Assembly: GCF_006385875.1 (NCBI RefSeq)
Contig: NZ_VFSU01000034.1
Span: 124,001 to 188,000, forward strand
DNA length: 64,000 nucleotides
Direction: 5' to 3'
Source: Sandaracinobacter neustonicus
GTDB lineage: Bacteria > Pseudomonadota > Alphaproteobacteria > Sphingomonadales > Sphingomonadaceae
Program-made: the position numbers and the translations under genes
Shown here: positions 1 through 9,996 of the stretch, one piece after another
How positions within the stretch are numbered: position 1 is the first letter of the stretch
Layout of the letters: each line of letters begins with the position of its first letter
Notes under the pieces: model-generated
Seen by the model: the letters and a program-made list of their open reading frames with translations, nothing else
The model's database searches: none
What the model was told of the DNA's origin: nothing

Positions 1-1031
1 TTGCCCTTGTCCTTAGCGCTGGACTTAGGCCGCGCCGCGCCAATCTGCTTTGCCTTCGCAGTCGCCTCGATGAAATGCCGTTCCACCGCGCTGGGGGCTT
101 CCAACTGCCGCTCATGCCACTTGTCATATTGCGCAACCGCCTTGGCCTTCGCGACATCGGCGGAAATCTTGCCGGCATGGGGCAGCACTTCGCGGTCGCC
201 CAGCTTCAGGAAATCGTCCAGCTTGGATATCCAGCCCTGCATCGTCATCGGCTTGCGCGCCATCGCCTGCAATTCGGCAAACTCCAGATAGGCAGTCACG
301 ATGCGGTTCAGCGCCTCGATCTCGTCTGCTTCCAGATAGTTTTTGGCGACTTGCGCATCCGCCTTGCGCGGCGGGCTACCCTTCGTCTGGTTGGCCCAAC
401 TGGTCAGCCCCATATGCTCCTTGCTGGCGTCCGCCCGCTTGGCGATGATCTCCGCCGCCGTATGGCCGTGGGCTGCCCAGTGCATCTTGTTCTGTACCGT
501 CTGGAAGAACAGCTGGCTGGCCTCTGCGCTGCCGTCATAGTCCACGCTGGTGGCATAGATATCCAGCACCTTCTTGTAGAACAGCTTTTCCGAGGATCGG
601 ATATCGCGGATGCGGGACAGCAGCTCTTCGAAATAGTCAGCGTCCGGCTCCTTCAGCCGGACGTCGTCCATCGCGAAGCCCTTCACCAGATACTCGGAAA
701 GGGTGGTGGACGCCCAGCGCCGGAACTGGCTGCCCCTGAGGGAGCGTACGCGAAAGCCGACGGCGAGGATCATGGGCAGGCTGTAATGCGCCACCTGCCG
801 CGCGACGCTGCGTTCGCCCTCAATCTGAACTATTGAGAATTGCTCAATAGTTGCCTCCGGCTGCTCACCCTCCTCGAGTATCGCCTTGATATGCTTGTTG
901 ATGTTGGAGACCGTCGTCTCAAACAGTTCCGCCATCTGTATCTGCGACAGCCAGGCGGACCCGTCCTGCGCCTTCAACTGGATAACGGCCTGGCCGTCCT
1001 CAGTGTTGTAGAGGATCATTTCACCCGACAT
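1..1031 (-). CDS. RhuM family protein (3' end cut by window edge)
   Basis: The minus-strand frame reads MSGEMILYNTEDGQ, then a winged-helix-like stretch (WLSQIQMAELFETTVSNINK), and continues for 343 codons to the window edge without a stop. This matches the RhuM virulence-protein family, which is usually about 330-345 residues, so only a few residues should be missing. The biochemical role of RhuM proteins is not established. They are often found in genomic islands next to restriction systems, as here. ATG codons at 1031 and 1019 are both possible starts; the first overlaps the stop of the small upstream frame. The gene sits at the distal end of the minus-strand defence block. Confidence 0.8.
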   Translation of the reverse strand, partial: MSGEMILYNTEDGQAVIQLKAQDGSAWLSQIQMAELFETTVSNINKHIKAILEEGEQPEATIEQFSIVQIEGERSVARQVAHYSLPMILAVGFRVRSLRGSQFRRWASTTLSEYLVKGFAMDDVRLKEPDADYFEELLSRIRDIRSSEKLFYKKVLDIYATSVDYDGSAEASQLFFQTVQNKMHWAAHGHTAAEIIAKRADASKEHMGLTSWANQTKGSPPRKADAQVAKNYLEADEIEALNRIVTAYLEFAELQAMARKPMTMQGWISKLDDFLKLGDREVLPHAGKISADVAKAKAVAQYDKWHERQLEAPSAVERHFIEATAKAKQIGAARPKSSAKDKG

Positions 1032-1338
1032 AGCCAAGCCTTTTCAGATGGTCGAACATCACTGCCTCGGCCTCGTCGCGCTTGGCGATCAGCATCTGCA
1101 ATTTGGCGATTTCCGCTGCCACGTTCACGGCTTCGTCATCCGCGCTCGTCTGCACATATGGAACAGGCGCGCGACGTTCAACGTGCGATTGCAGTGGCCG
1201 GCGCACGCGCAACATATCACCGGTCTTGGTTGCTGTTGGAGGGTATAACCGTCGGCCTCGTCGCCGGTTTCTGGATCCGTCGGCATAACTGCCATCCGAC
1301 CTAACAATCTGTCGGCCTGAAACCTGCCGTACACTCAT
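1021..1338 (-). CDS. Small uncharacterised protein overlapping rhuM-like gene
   Basis: This open frame ends at 1021 and overlaps the RhuM start by 11 bases. The last 35 residues (AAEIAKLQMLIAKRDEAEAV onward) look like a charged helix or coiled coil and are protein-like. The N-terminal half is arginine-rich and low in complexity, so the true start may be the ATG at 1215. It could be the 3' remnant of a larger gene, for example a specificity subunit with a C-terminal coiled coil, but no family is recognised. The overlap with rhuM suggests translational coupling if it is expressed. Confidence 0.3.
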   Translation of the reverse strand: MSVRQVSGRQIVRSDGSYADGSRNRRRGRRLYPPTATKTGDMLRVRRPLQSHVERRAPVPYVQTSADDEAVNVAAEIAKLQMLIAKRDEAEAVMFDHLKRLGYVG

Positions 1339-1415
1339 CTCGGCGTGTAAAGTTCGCAGATAGCGCGGAGTCCGATCCCTAATCAGCGCGGTGCTCACGA
1401 GCTACCGGGCGAGTT

Positions 1416-3481
1416 TCAGTGCCTAACACCAGTTCCAAAATCATCTAAGTATTCGGAGGCAGGCCGCACGCCAGTCAGCAGAAGATGTTCGCGGGCTCGT
1501 GTGCAGGCAACGTAAAGCAGTCGCCGCTCGGTCTCGTATATTTCGTCGAGTTCTGCCTCGTCCGCCGCGTCGGCAACACGTTCATCCAGCGGCAGGATGC
1601 CCTGATCGCAGGCCATCACCACTACAGCGCGAAATTCAAGCCCTTTGGCAAGATGCATCGGCGCCGCTGTGATAGCACCCCCTTCCGCTAAGCCCGCCAA
1701 CGCCACACGAGCACGGACAACGAGGTCTGAGGTGCGGACGAAGATGCCGACCTCGTGAGCGGCTACACCATCAGCGATCCATCCGGCAATTGTCTCACGC
1801 ACCACGGTAGCTTCGTCAGTGCCGGAGGCAAACGTTTCGACTTGCGGCGACGGTCCGTCGAACACTGACACGATGCCGCGCCGCTCATCCTCCAAACCAT
1901 CAACGTCCCGCAAAACGACGGGCAGCAGATGGTCGGCAGCTTGCCGTATCTGCTGCGATGTGCGGTAACAGACCTTAAGCGTATGCGATCGGCCGCGCAC
2001 CTCGACGCCTAGACTCGACCACGAATAGGGATGCTGAAAAATCCGCTGTCCTACGTCGCCGGCCAAGAAGAGCGCGTCCGATGAGGCGGGCGCCAGTGCG
2101 GCGAAGAAACGAAGCTCAGCCGGCGCCAGATCCTGCGCTTCGTCGAGGATGATGTGGTCGAACGGCTTGCGCGACCGGTCGGCCAGCGCCTGCGCCAGCC
2201 CAGTGAACACTTGCGCCCAGGTGGTGTAGCGCTCCGCCGCCAAGGCAGACCGCACCGCATCGAATACCGGCCAAAGCCTTTCGCGCTGGTTCGGGCCAAG
2301 CCGGCTCTTCCGGCCCATGCGCTGAACGGTCGAATAGGCGTCGAACGTCGTGATGCCCCATGCGTCGATGACGTTAGTCCATTCGGACAGCAGAAATCGG
2401 TCGGAAAAGCCCTTCAGTTGTGCGGCGTTCGCGGCCTCGCTCAGCCGTTCGCGCAGCAGGACATCAGAAGCAATGCGCGGCCGCACGCCGTGTTCGAGCT
2501 GATACATTTGCTCGGCGATGCCGCGGAACGAGGCCGTGGTGATGCGCGGCACGATGCCGCCAGTCTCGGGCGCCAGCACCAGCAGCTTCTTCGCCATCGC
2601 TTCGGCGAGCGGTTGCGAGAAGCTGGCGAGCAGAATACGGGCTTGAGGATTCTCGCGCGCAAGCCGCACTGCGCGGTGAATCGCGACGATCGTCTTGCCC
2701 GTGCCGGCAGAGCCCGCAACCGCGCGGAGCCAGCAAAGCTGCGGTCGACAAGGTCGCGCTGCGACGGATGAAGGAACACCCCCCATTTTTCCCAAGGAAA
2801 GGCCAAAGCCTGCTCGAGTTCGTCTTGGTCGGCGATCGGGCGGATACGGCGCAGCGCATCAGGATGCGTGAAAGGATTGGTCGCGGCGGGCGCGGGAGTG
2901 GGAACCGGCAGCGCGCCCGTCGCGGCGTATTCCAGCAGCGCCTCGGATGCTTCGCCCGGTAGATGCTCGGCTAGTGCAAAGAACTTTTCCTCGGTTGCCG
3001 CACGGACATCGGCAAGCCAGTCCATGGGCACGCCGATCGACAGCAGGGCGTCGTCGCCAAGCGAGGCAAACAACTGCGGTTGCAGCGTTGTGGTGGCTGT
3101 CGTTTCGGGCATGACGAAGTCGAAGGTAGCCGGCGGCGCGATATCCTCGACCCGCTCCCGCACCTCCACGATCTGCACCGCGCCGGTGCGCGGATGCGCC
3201 TCGATCCGGCGGCGCTCGGCCCAAGCATAGGCACCGTCATGATGATCAACATAGGCGACCAGCATCGAATCGCCTGTCTTGTGGATGATCAACCGCACGT
3301 CGCGGCTTACCCGCGCTGACCAGAAATTCTGATCCTTGCTTTTTTCGATGCGGTGAAGCTGGAGGCCGTTGCCGGTCGCGTCCACCTGCAGATCGAACAC
3401 GCTGGCCTTTACCGCCTTCTGATCCTGCGTGGAAAGGCGGCTGAATGCAGCGGTGAAAGTATCGGCGATAAGGAAGTTCAT
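1416..3481 (-). pseudogene. RelE-like domain fused to UvrD/Rep-type SF1 helicase, frameshifted
   Basis: The gene is read in two frames that join near 2720. The first part (from 3481) opens MNFLIADTFTAAFSRLSTQD and has a RelE/ParE-toxin-like fold pattern over about residues 1-100 (FWSARVSRDVRLIIHK, then YVDHHDGAYAWAERR). The second part carries superfamily-1 helicase motifs: Walker A GSAGTGKT, DEAQDL, QGILPLDE and YVACTRARE. One base appears to be missing where GCGCGGTTGCGG is read; an extra G would give one 688-residue protein. Whole-length fusions of this type are known. Whether the shift is a real mutation, a recoding site or a sequencing error cannot be decided here. The gene lies 2 bases downstream of the coiled-coil gene and is probably co-transcribed with the restriction genes. 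Confidence 0.8.
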
Positions 3482-3483
3482 GG

Positions 3484-3906
3484 TTACGGTTTTGACACCA
3501 TGCGAGCACGCTGCTTTTCAAGATCCTTAGTCTTATCTTCGATGGCTCGCGTGGCGCTAGCAATCGCAGCATTGGCTGCGGCGAGTTTTGCGGTTTGATT
3601 ATTCAGTTCTTTGTCGGACTCTCGGATCGTACTCTGCGCAGATATTATTGCGCTCTGCAAGGTAAATACTTGACCATTTACTTCTTTCATCGATCCGTAC
3701 AGAGATAAGGCTGCAGCGCCCAATGTTACCGCGACTACGGCTATCGCGACATACAGAATTCTCTTGGTCAGTTCCTTGGCGCGAGTTTCGACAGCGTCTT
3801 GAAACTCGGCTTCAAGTTTCTCCATCCGCCCGGCATGTTGGTCAGTAAGTCTTTTGATACTCTCATCGACTTGGGCCTTGATTGCCGCTTCAAGATCTAC
3901 AGCCAT
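3484..3906 (-). CDS. Small membrane-anchored coiled-coil protein
   Basis: The protein has 140 residues. The start at 3906 is favoured because GGGAGG lies 7 bases upstream; an upstream ATG at 3930 would overlap the methyltransferase gene. An N-terminal helical segment rich in E, K and Q is followed by one membrane segment (ILYVAIAVVAVTLGAAALSL), then a second long heptad-like region full of A, N, K and E. No enzyme motif is seen. The gene is placed between mod and the helicase in one minus-strand run, so it may be an accessory component of the restriction locus. No function can be assigned from sequence alone. Confidence 0.75.
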   Translation of the reverse strand: MAVDLEAAIKAQVDESIKRLTDQHAGRMEKLEAEFQDAVETRAKELTKRILYVAIAVVAVTLGAAALSLYGSMKEVNGQVFTLQSAIISAQSTIRESDKELNNQTAKLAAANAAIASATRAIEDKTKDLEKQRARMVSKP

Positions 3907-3919
3907 ATCTGCCTCCCGC

Positions 3920-6790
3920 TTACACCCCAAACACCTTCATCACCTCGTCGCCGAAGTGGTTGATGACCTTCACCGCGATGCGCCCGCCTGCCGGTCGCTC
4001 GAACGGGCGTGAAGTATCGGAATACAATGTAGCCCAGGCATCCTCGTCGATTTCGGCCCGCAGCGCGGTCTTGAGGCTCTTGTAGGGGTCGTTCGCGCCC
4101 AGGAAATAGGCGTGGCGGACGAAGAAGCTCTCTTCGTTGTAATCGGTGTCGATGAACCAGGCCGCGATGCCCTTGGTGTCGCTGGAGCGGATGTCGCCGG
4201 TGTTGGGGTCGAACACGTCGACGCCGTTCACTTTCACCCGGATCGTCGCGCCGCCATCATCTAGCACCTTCACATCTGGTTCCCCGAATACGACGAACAT
4301 GTTGCCGCGGCCGGTGTTCTTCAGTTCTTCCGACATATGCATGTCGGGGTTAATCCGCGCCTTTAGGATGGTGAGGCTGCCGAGCTTGTCGAGCTCTGAC
4401 GAATGCGCGTCGAAGTTGAAGGCGCAGGCGATCAGCACGTCGAAGCGGTTGTCCACCGCCTCGCGTGCGGCAGCGACCAAGTCCTGCCGGCCGACGGTGC
4501 CATATTCGGGGCCGATCAGGATCGCGGCGCGGCGTTCTGGGCCATCCTCGCCTTCGATGCCCCGCCCTTCGATAAACGTCGCGGCGGCACCGATGAAGTC
4601 GCCGGGCCAGGGTGCGATACTCTCGAAGGTGATGCGGTCGCCCCTGGCCTGCTGCTTGACGCCCTCGGCCTTGAGATAGTCGATGACGATCGCGGCGAAA
4701 TCGCCACCGGCAAGATCGGCGTCGGCGGCCGAGCGGGCGGCGTCGATCGTCTCGCTCAGTTCCTCCTCGCTGGCGGGGAGGACGCGGTGCGGCGACAGGC
4801 TCTCGACCGTGAACGGGCCAGCAACGCGAACGCGGGCGCTGTCGGCGTAAGGCTTGTCGTAGAGATATTCCACGTCGGCGCGCGCGGCGATACTGGCGTC
4901 GATCTCGCACTGGCGGGCGATGCGCGCTTCCCACCATTTGGCGTGCGGGTCGGCAGCAGCGGACGGCGCGGCGGCAGGCAGTTCGTGCAGAATCTGCCAT
5001 TCCTCCCATGCCTCGCCCGTCGCGGCGTTCAGTTCAGCGCGCAGTGGTTCGAGCACCGCTTGCCACTTCTTCCAAATGTCGTCGATCAGCGGATTGTTGG
5101 CGATCGATTTGAGCGTAATGTGCGGCACGCGCTCATAGACGAAGCCCTGTCGGATATCGTCGTGCACCGGCGTCTCGGGCGGCAACGTTTGCGTGAGCGC
5201 GGCTTCCTTGGCGCGCCCCTCGCGGCTGTCGGCGAGCAGATACCACGGGTAGCGCGCCGCCATCAGCCGCGTGCGGGCGAGCGCCAGCGCAACGCGGCTG
5301 GTGTCCATCGTGATCCAGCGCCGGCCCCATTGTTCGGCGACATAGGCGGTGCTGCCGGAGCCGCAGGTGGGGTCGAGCACGAGATCGCCCGGATCGGTCG
5401 TCATCTGCAGACAGCGTTCAATCACCTTTGTGTTCGTCTGCACCACATAAACCTTATCGGCCGAGAATGTGCTGGTAGCTGTATCCTCCCAAAGATTAGT
5501 TAGAGTTGTAATCGAAAAGTCAGTCGCAAACTTCTTGCCATAGAGGCGATTGGCAATGATCGCTGTGCGGCCGGCACGGACCAGATTTTCGGTTGCGATC
5601 TTGCCCCACTTGTAGCCCTTGTTGTTGGGCGCGACGAGGTCTGTCCCCTCGGCTCGGACCGGACCAAAATGCGCCTCCCGGCCCGTCCCCCAGATCTCAT
5701 CGGTTGCCTTGAACCGGACCCCGTCGGCGCCCTGATAGTTATAGGTTGAGTCCAATTTAGCTTCGGTTTTCGCGGGGAAGAGCGCCCGCACCTTCTGACG
5801 GCGGCGATCCTTCGCATACCAGAGAAGGTAATCAGATATTCCAAAGATGGTATTGGTGCTAACAGCCGTGCGGAAGGTGATCAGAGATCTGAAGTTATCG
5901 GCTCCAAAAATCTCGTCTAGAAGGTTGCGAACGAGATGGACGTTTTCCTCGCCCATCTGCACAAAGATTGAGCCGCTGTCAGTCATCAGATCGCGCATCG
6001 CTGTGAGCCGGTCGCGCAGATAAGTCAGATAGCTGTGGATGCCGTCCTTCCAGGTGTCGCGGAATGCCTTCACCTGTTCGGGCTCACGACTGATGTCCGC
6101 TTGCTTACGGTCGTTCACTTCGCGCGATCGTGTCGACACCTGCCAGTTCGAACTAAACTTGATGCCGTAGGGCGGGTCGAAATAGATGCACTGGACCTTG
6201 CCCTTCAGGCTTTCGCGCTCGGACAGGCTGGCCATCACCTGCAGGCTGTCGCCCAGAATCATGCGGTTCGACCAATGCTGGTCGTGCTGGTAGAATTCGG
6301 CGCGCTGGTCGGGTTCGACGCCGTTGAAGTCAGCGAACAGATCGGGCGCATCGGTGGTCGCCTCGCGCACCTCGGTGGTGCGGCGCTTCAGGTCATCGAT
6401 GATCGCCTTGGGGTGGATCTTCTCCTGGATGTAGAGCGGTGGCACGTTGACGATCAGGTCCGACCAATCCTGCCGGTCCTTGCCGCGCCAGACGAGTTGC
6501 GCGTCGGCCAGTGTCAGCGTGCCAGTTTCGGCGAGAGTCGCCTGCTGTTCCGGCGTGATCGTGATTCGCGCCCCGTTCCAGATAATCTCGGGCACGCTCG
6601 GTTCCTCTTCGGTTCGGGTCTCGCCCTCGGCCAGCGGCCGGGCGCGGGGATAATGTTTGGGCGGCAGTGGATCGGTGTCCTCCACCCGGCGGAAGAAGCT
6701 CTCCATCTCCGCCGTCGGGATATTCCGCCGCATTGCCTCGTCGTGACGCAGCGCGCCGACCTGTTTCGGGGTGCCGGGCTTGCGGGCCAT
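3920..6790 (-). CDS. Type III-like restriction-modification system DNA methyltransferase (Mod)
   Basis: This 956-residue protein is a predicted adenine-N6 DNA methyltransferase. The catalytic motif DPPYG is at about residues 205-209, and the AdoMet-binding motif DPTCGSG is at about 473-479. This order, catalytic motif first, is the beta class used by Type III Mod subunits. The protein is longer than the usual Mod of about 600-700 residues, with a roughly 450-residue C-terminal extension after the AdoMet motif. Its start overlaps the stop of the helicase/nuclease gene by one base, so the two are translationally coupled. The target site cannot be read from the sequence. Confidence 0.9.
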   Translation of the reverse strand: MARKPGTPKQVGALRHDEAMRRNIPTAEMESFFRRVEDTDPLPPKHYPRARPLAEGETRTEEEPSVPEIIWNGARITITPEQQATLAETGTLTLADAQLVWRGKDRQDWSDLIVNVPPLYIQEKIHPKAIIDDLKRRTTEVREATTDAPDLFADFNGVEPDQRAEFYQHDQHWSNRMILGDSLQVMASLSERESLKGKVQCIYFDPPYGIKFSSNWQVSTRSREVNDRKQADISREPEQVKAFRDTWKDGIHSYLTYLRDRLTAMRDLMTDSGSIFVQMGEENVHLVRNLLDEIFGADNFRSLITFRTAVSTNTIFGISDYLLWYAKDRRRQKVRALFPAKTEAKLDSTYNYQGADGVRFKATDEIWGTGREAHFGPVRAEGTDLVAPNNKGYKWGKIATENLVRAGRTAIIANRLYGKKFATDFSITTLTNLWEDTATSTFSADKVYVVQTNTKVIERCLQMTTDPGDLVLDPTCGSGSTAYVAEQWGRRWITMDTSRVALALARTRLMAARYPWYLLADSREGRAKEAALTQTLPPETPVHDDIRQGFVYERVPHITLKSIANNPLIDDIWKKWQAVLEPLRAELNAATGEAWEEWQILHELPAAAPSAAADPHAKWWEARIARQCEIDASIAARADVEYLYDKPYADSARVRVAGPFTVESLSPHRVLPASEEELSETIDAARSAADADLAGGDFAAIVIDYLKAEGVKQQARGDRITFESIAPWPGDFIGAAATFIEGRGIEGEDGPERRAAILIGPEYGTVGRQDLVAAAREAVDNRFDVLIACAFNFDAHSSELDKLGSLTILKARINPDMHMSEELKNTGRGNMFVVFGEPDVKVLDDGGATIRVKVNGVDVFDPNTGDIRSSDTKGIAAWFIDTDYNEESFFVRHAYFLGANDPYKSLKTALRAEIDEDAWATLYSDTSRPFERPAGGRIAVKVINHFGDEVMKVFGV

Positions 6791-9700
6791 CAGACGGCCG
6801 CCCCGTCGATGAGCTTGGTGACCAAAGCCTTGAACTCTTCCTCGGTGGTGTAGGGATCGGTGAACTCAGCGAATGCCCAGCGCCCGTAGCCGCCGAGCGC
6901 GTTGACGCCGGGCACCCACAGTTCGCGCGCGGTTTGCGCCTTGGCCTTGTCGCTTTCGTCGCGCTGGCCTTTCATTTCGACCACCAGATTGAGCGGCTCG
7001 GCTCCAGTGTCCAAACGAACGAGGAAGTCGGGCAGGTAGCGCCGCATCGCGCCGCCATCGAGATAGGGGATCTCGAAGCCGAGCGCCTGGTTCTTGGCAT
7101 AGGAAAGTACGCGGTCGTGCCCTTCCAGCGCCTGAGCCAACGCAACCTCCCAGCTTGAATCCCGGACGACGTGACTGATCTGCGATCGGGGCGGCTGAGC
7201 ACCGGTCTTCCAGCACTCCTTGGAGGTGATGAAGTTGACGTGCCGTGTCGATCCGCTCGGATTGTAGGGATCGAGCACCGCGACGATGTGGCCGCCACCG
7301 CCGCGAGTGCAGGCGATATCAATCTTCTCCGCAGCACGGGCGAGTTGCTCCTGATAGAGGATCGCGCCGATGGGCACACCCTTGGTGACCAAGTACCCTT
7401 CGTCGATCCAACGTCTTGCGAGCCGCTGAATCTGAGGGAACAGATGCTGTTTGGGAAAGCCGTCTTCGTCGCGGAAGTGCGTGTAGAGCAGATGCTTGGC
7501 GAGGTTGAAGCTAATCTCCGAGGGGCGTAGCTGCGCCAGCACCTCAGGCGTGATGGTGACGCCAGCGCCGACGATGCCCTCCATCGTCACCGAGGTCGGA
7601 CCGATGTCCTCGGGCGTAATGACAAGGCGGCTGTCTTCGTCGAATTCAGCGTGCAGCCGGTCGGACGGAAGCTCACGTCGGTAGCCGCTGACACGCGGGA
7701 AGCGGATTTCCAGTTCCGCGCGCTCCTGGATCGCATGGACTCGGGTTACCGGCTTGGGCGGCTTGGGGTCGACCTTCTGCGGCGAACGCGCAAAGTCGAA
7801 CGGAATGCCCATGATGTCGGCATATTCGACGTCGAACAGACCGTCCTTGTTTAGCTCGTATGACTGCCTGCGGAGACCACGACCGACAACCTGTTCGCAT
7901 AGCAACTGCGTGCCAAATGCGCGAACGCCGAGGATGTGGGTGACAGTGTTAGTGTCCCAGCCCTCGGTGAGCATCGACACCGAAACAACGCAGCGAATCT
8001 GCTCGCCGAGCCGGTCCGGGCGGCCCACGGTGTTCATCACCTCGCGCAGCAGGTCGCTTTCGTTGATCTCGCCCTTGACGCTGCCGGCACCTTCGCGCGC
8101 GGCCAGTTCGCGCTTGAACTGCTCGATCTCGGCCGACGCAGCCTCCTTGAAGCCCTTGTCGAGCGCCTCTCCGGCTTCAAGCTGGCGAGAGTCGATTAGC
8201 AGTGTCCGGGGGCGTGGAAGTCGACCGCCATGCTCATCATAGTTGCGGAACAATTCGAGATGGCCGGCATGGAAAGCGGCGCGCTCGCCCACCTCGGCGT
8301 CGCCGCGTTCAAACCCTGCGATCCACTCGAACACCAGTTTCGAGATAGCGGTGTTTTGGCATACGACGATGAACACTGGCGGCACGCCAATGCCCGCCCG
8401 CTGCCACCGCTCGAATTCGCCGGCATAATGACTGTAGAGCGAGTTGAGCGCTGTGAGCAACAGTGGGTTGAGGTCGAACGGGCTGAGCTTGTTGGCGCTC
8501 GCAGTCGATTTCGGCATCGACTTGCCGATGTGCTTCCACAGGTCGCGATAAACGACTGTGTCAGTCTGGACGAGATTGTCGGTGACCGGCACACGCGGTA
8601 GCTTAACGATGCCGCTCTCGATCGCGTCCATCAGGCTGAAGTCGGACACGACCCAGGGGAACAGCGTGCCTTCCTGATAGCCGGAGCCACGCAGGAAGAA
8701 CGGCGTCGCCGACAAATCATAGACCGCGCGGACGCCGCCGCTACGCTTGCCCTTCTTCAGCTGCCGGTCGAGCGCCTCAATGCCGTTGATCCACAGCCGC
8801 GCAGCTTCTTCGTTCTGCTCGGCTTCCTTCTTCTCGTCACCGGTCAGCGCGCCCTCGGTATCGCCGCCGACCTTGTGACGATAGCAATGGTGCGCCTCGT
8901 CGTTGATGACGTTGACGCGCTCGAACCGCAGCAGCTTGCCGCACGCCCGGTCCAGCATCTGTGCATCGGTTTCGATCGTCCGGACCGGCTCGGGGTCGTT
9001 GCCCTGCAGGAAGCTGCGCGCCGCCTTGGGCATCGCAAGCGTCTCACGGTGCTGGAAGCTGTGGTAGTTGGTGATGACGATCTCGGCGCGGCGGATCTCG
9101 GGCAGCATCTCTGGTGGCACGATCTCCCGCGTGTCGTAATAATTGCCCGATTCGCTCGGCAAGAGCACTCGCAGCCGGTCCTTGATCGTGATGCCCGGCG
9201 CGACGATCAGGAAAGCGCGCGAGAAATCCCTGGTTTCCTTGCGCGCAGCGTTGATAGCCTGCCAGGCAATCAGCATCGCCATGACGGTTGTCTTGCCGCT
9301 GCCGGTGGCCATTTTCATCGCAAGCCGGAACAACGCCGGATTGGCTTCCTCGTTGTCCTTGGCGATCTGGTCGAGCAGCCCGCGGGTCGCAGCCCGCCGC
9401 GGCGCGACTTCGGTCAGCCAGATCATCGTTTCGACGGCTTCGATCTGGCAGAAAAAGGGGTGAGGGCCCGCCCACTGATCTCCGGGACGACGCCAATGCT
9501 CGAGCAATCGCTGGGTTGCAGGCGTAATGCCCCAGTCGCCGGGGTTGGGAATCACGCGCCACGCATCGACATAGCTGCGGATCTCGTTGATCTTGGCGTT
9601 CTCGGTATAGGTCTCGAGGTCAAGCGATGCCTGCGCCACGGCGGCTTTCTTCCGCGACGCTGGCACCGGCACGACGAACTTCGACGGGCGACGCCCCGTG

Positions 9701-9807
9701 ATCGGCTCGCCCTCGATAGGCTGGCCGTTATCGTCCAGCGGGTGATAAAGGGACGGTGGCGCATAAGGCGAGTTCAAGATTGGTCGTTCGTAAAAGCTAT
9801 TCGTCAC
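6790..9807 (-). CDS. Type III-like restriction enzyme helicase/nuclease subunit (Res)
   Basis: The 1005-residue protein has a superfamily-2 ATPase core: Walker A ATGSGKTT at about 168-175 and the DEAH box in INDEAHHCYR at about 303-306. The helicase part continues to about residue 650 (SMLTEGWDTNTVTHILGVRAFGTQ). A C-terminal PD-(D/E)XK-type nuclease is visible as YLPDFLVR followed by VVEMKGQ, giving D927, E944 and K946. It would translocate on DNA and cut when bound to Mod. It is the first gene of the minus-strand restriction run; the 189 bases upstream (9808-9996) hold no gene and probably carry the promoter. Confidence 0.9.
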   Translation of the reverse strand: MTNSFYERPILNSPYAPPSLYHPLDDNGQPIEGEPITGRRPSKFVVPVPASRKKAAVAQASLDLETYTENAKINEIRSYVDAWRVIPNPGDWGITPATQRLLEHWRRPGDQWAGPHPFFCQIEAVETMIWLTEVAPRRAATRGLLDQIAKDNEEANPALFRLAMKMATGSGKTTVMAMLIAWQAINAARKETRDFSRAFLIVAPGITIKDRLRVLLPSESGNYYDTREIVPPEMLPEIRRAEIVITNYHSFQHRETLAMPKAARSFLQGNDPEPVRTIETDAQMLDRACGKLLRFERVNVINDEAHHCYRHKVGGDTEGALTGDEKKEAEQNEEAARLWINGIEALDRQLKKGKRSGGVRAVYDLSATPFFLRGSGYQEGTLFPWVVSDFSLMDAIESGIVKLPRVPVTDNLVQTDTVVYRDLWKHIGKSMPKSTASANKLSPFDLNPLLLTALNSLYSHYAGEFERWQRAGIGVPPVFIVVCQNTAISKLVFEWIAGFERGDAEVGERAAFHAGHLELFRNYDEHGGRLPRPRTLLIDSRQLEAGEALDKGFKEAASAEIEQFKRELAAREGAGSVKGEINESDLLREVMNTVGRPDRLGEQIRCVVSVSMLTEGWDTNTVTHILGVRAFGTQLLCEQVVGRGLRRQSYELNKDGLFDVEYADIMGIPFDFARSPQKVDPKPPKPVTRVHAIQERAELEIRFPRVSGYRRELPSDRLHAEFDEDSRLVITPEDIGPTSVTMEGIVGAGVTITPEVLAQLRPSEISFNLAKHLLYTHFRDEDGFPKQHLFPQIQRLARRWIDEGYLVTKGVPIGAILYQEQLARAAEKIDIACTRGGGGHIVAVLDPYNPSGSTRHVNFITSKECWKTGAQPPRSQISHVVRDSSWEVALAQALEGHDRVLSYAKNQALGFEIPYLDGGAMRRYLPDFLVRLDTGAEPLNLVVEMKGQRDESDKAKAQTARELWVPGVNALGGYGRWAFAEFTDPYTTEEEFKALVTKLIDGAAV

Positions 9808-9996
9808 CCGCGCCCCCTTGCTCAGGCTTCATATTGGGAAGCGAGAGCGCGATCCTGATAGCGGATCACTATCCTTTCGGCGAGCGTTTGGTCGCTCATC
9901 TCCGCCCGGCCGATTTCTATTTCTTCGCGCACTTTCCCAGCATGTATAAGTTCATTTTTCCTATGGCAGGAACCTTCGAAATTGCTGGCTCAAGAG

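Noticed and set aside
1021-1338. Truncated Type I specificity subunit (HsdS)
   Set aside because: Only a short helical C-terminus suggests it; no target-recognition domain or HsdM gene is in the window.
4403-5503. Plus-strand frame of 366 codons inside the methyltransferase gene
   Set aside because: It is antisense to conserved Mod sequence and rich in G, A and R without any domain; a GC-skew shadow.
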